A program made the position numbers and the translations under genes. The notes below the pieces were generated by a model, which was not told where the DNA came from, made no database searches, and worked only from the letters and a program-made list of their open reading frames with translations. Of a DNA stretch of 31,903 nucleotides, positions 31,109 through 31,903 are shown piece after piece. The stretch is taken from the NCBI GenBank assembly GCA_038326725.1, contig JBBQKI010000025.1:1-31903 (forward strand). The letters are read 5' to 3'. The number at the start of each line of letters is the position of its first letter. Position 1 is the stretch's first letter. Origin of the DNA: JBBQKI01 sp038326725. GTDB taxonomy: Bacteria; Bacteroidota; Bacteroidia; Flavobacteriales; Flavobacteriaceae.

Positions 31109-31903
31109 ATGGAAATAAAAAAAGTGTTGGTTGCCAATCGTGGCGAAATAGCCATACGGGTCTTAAGAGCCTGCGCAGAAATAAACTTAAAGACGGTAGC
31201 CATTTTTACTTATGAAGACCGCTATTCACAGCACCGCCATAAGGCCGATGAATCTTACCAAATAGGCGAAAACAATCAACCTTTAAAACCGTATCTCGAT
31301 GGCGATGCTATCATTGCCTTGGCCAAATCTAAAAACGTGGATGCCATCCATCCCGGATACGGGTTTTTATCTGAAAATTCAGAATTTGCCCGTAAATGTG
31401 CCAAAAACGGAATTATTTTTATTGGTCCAGACCCAAAAGTTATGGATGCCCTGGGCGATAAAATTAGTGCAAAAAAGATTGCCCAAAAATGTAATGTTCC
31501 CATTATAAAGAGTAATACTAAAAAACTTTCTTCTTTAAAAGTTGCACTTTCGGAAGCCGCTGTCATTGGTTATCCTTTAATGCTAAAAGCTGCCTCTGGA
31601 GGTGGCGGAAGAGGAATGCGCATAATTAGAACAGATGAAGATTTAAAAAATAATTTTGAGTCTGCAAAAAGCGAGTCTTTAAATGCTTTTGGAGATGATA
31701 CGATGTTTCTCGAAAAATATGTTGAAAATCCAAAGCACTTGGAAGTTCAGATTGTAGCGGACAACCATGGAAACATCCGCCATCTTTTTGAGCGGGACTG
31801 CTCTGTACAGAGAAGGCACCAAAAAGTAGTGGAGATTGCACCCTCGCACAATGTTTCAGAAAATGTAAAACAATCACTTTACAAATACGCCATCAACATT
31901 GCT
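31109..31903 (+). CDS. pyc: Pyruvate carboxylase, N-terminal biotin carboxylase part (cut by window edge)
   Basis: The first 265 residues are present and in frame to the edge. IKKVLVANRGEIAIRVLRAC (3-22) is the biotin carboxylase N-terminus, VDAIHPGYGFLSEN (77-90) and FIGP follow, and ASGGGGRGM (162-170) is the ATP-binding glycine loop. EKYVENPKHLEVQI and ERDCSVQRRHQKVVEIAP complete the visible part. The segment TYEDRYSQHRHKADESYQIG with PLKPYLD is closer to pyruvate carboxylase than to acetyl-CoA or propionyl-CoA carboxylase biotin carboxylases. It would make oxaloacetate from pyruvate and bicarbonate. The C-terminal carboxyltransferase and biotin domains cannot be seen, so a stand-alone accC-type subunit remains possible. 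A palindromic operator candidate lies upstream. Confidence 0.85.
   Translation, partial: MEIKKVLVANRGEIAIRVLRACAEINLKTVAIFTYEDRYSQHRHKADESYQIGENNQPLKPYLDGDAIIALAKSKNVDAIHPGYGFLSENSEFARKCAKNGIIFIGPDPKVMDALGDKISAKKIAQKCNVPIIKSNTKKLSSLKVALSEAAVIGYPLMLKAASGGGGRGMRIIRTDEDLKNNFESAKSESLNAFGDDTMFLEKYVENPKHLEVQIVADNHGNIRHLFERDCSVQRRHQKVVEIAPSHNVSENVKQSLYKYAINIA

Overview
The window reads as chromosomal DNA of a flavobacterium (phylum Bacteroidota, family Flavobacteriaceae). The signs are AT-rich intergenic DNA, several promoters of the Bacteroidota type (-33 TTTG, -7 TAnnTTTG), almost no Shine-Dalgarno sequences, a flexirubin-type pigment operon with an ammonia-lyase very like the tyrosine ammonia-lyase of Flavobacterium johnsoniae (recalled, not searched), and families typical of the phylum (DUF2723/GT117, WG repeats, a secreted protein with an IGIGNTSPDPTS N-terminus). 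The species cannot be named from the sequence.

Region 1 (1-9623, minus strand) is the promoter-proximal part of a flexirubin / aryl polyene-dialkylresorcinol operon. In transcription order it encodes an aromatic amino acid ammonia-lyase, a WG-repeat protein, a FabG-type ketoreductase, a FabF-type ketosynthase, an acyl carrier protein, an LpxL/HtrB-like acyltransferase, DarA, DarB, two hotdog dehydratases, a small HTH-like protein and a BtrH-like protein cut by the window edge. The likely logic is that tyrosine is deaminated to an aryl acid starter, the ketosynthase/ketoreductase/dehydratase set extends it to an aryl polyene on the ACP, DarA and DarB make a dialkylresorcinol, and an acyltransferase esterifies the two. 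A flavin-dependent halogenase-like gene (9655-10899) diverges from the same promoter region and may tailor the pigment.

Region 2 (10900-19120) is mixed housekeeping and accessory DNA. It holds a frameshifted gene remnant beside tRNA-Gln(TTG) with its promoter and terminator, a large DUF2723 membrane protein, a polysaccharide deacetylase with a palindromic DNA insertion inside its reading frame, a secreted repeat/fibre-like protein, a thioredoxin-fold protein with only one active-site cysteine, a membrane metallophosphoesterase, and a possible small RNA.

Region 3 (19121-23642) is a compact cyanophycin locus: cyanophycin synthetase, a divergent cyanophycinase, and a convergent isoaspartyl peptidase/L-asparaginase. 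Together they could make the polymer, cut it to beta-Asp-Arg dipeptides and split the dipeptides, forming a nitrogen and carbon storage cycle.

Region 4 (23765-31903) contains polA, then a two-gene minus-strand unit encoding an exported FecR-like protein and a membrane protein with an extracytoplasmic CHASE2 sensor and a cytoplasmic TIR domain. This pair is the strongest candidate for an undescribed signalling or defence system here. It is followed by a protein that appears to have an atypical kinase fold and by the start of a pyruvate carboxylase gene behind a perfect 16-bp palindrome.
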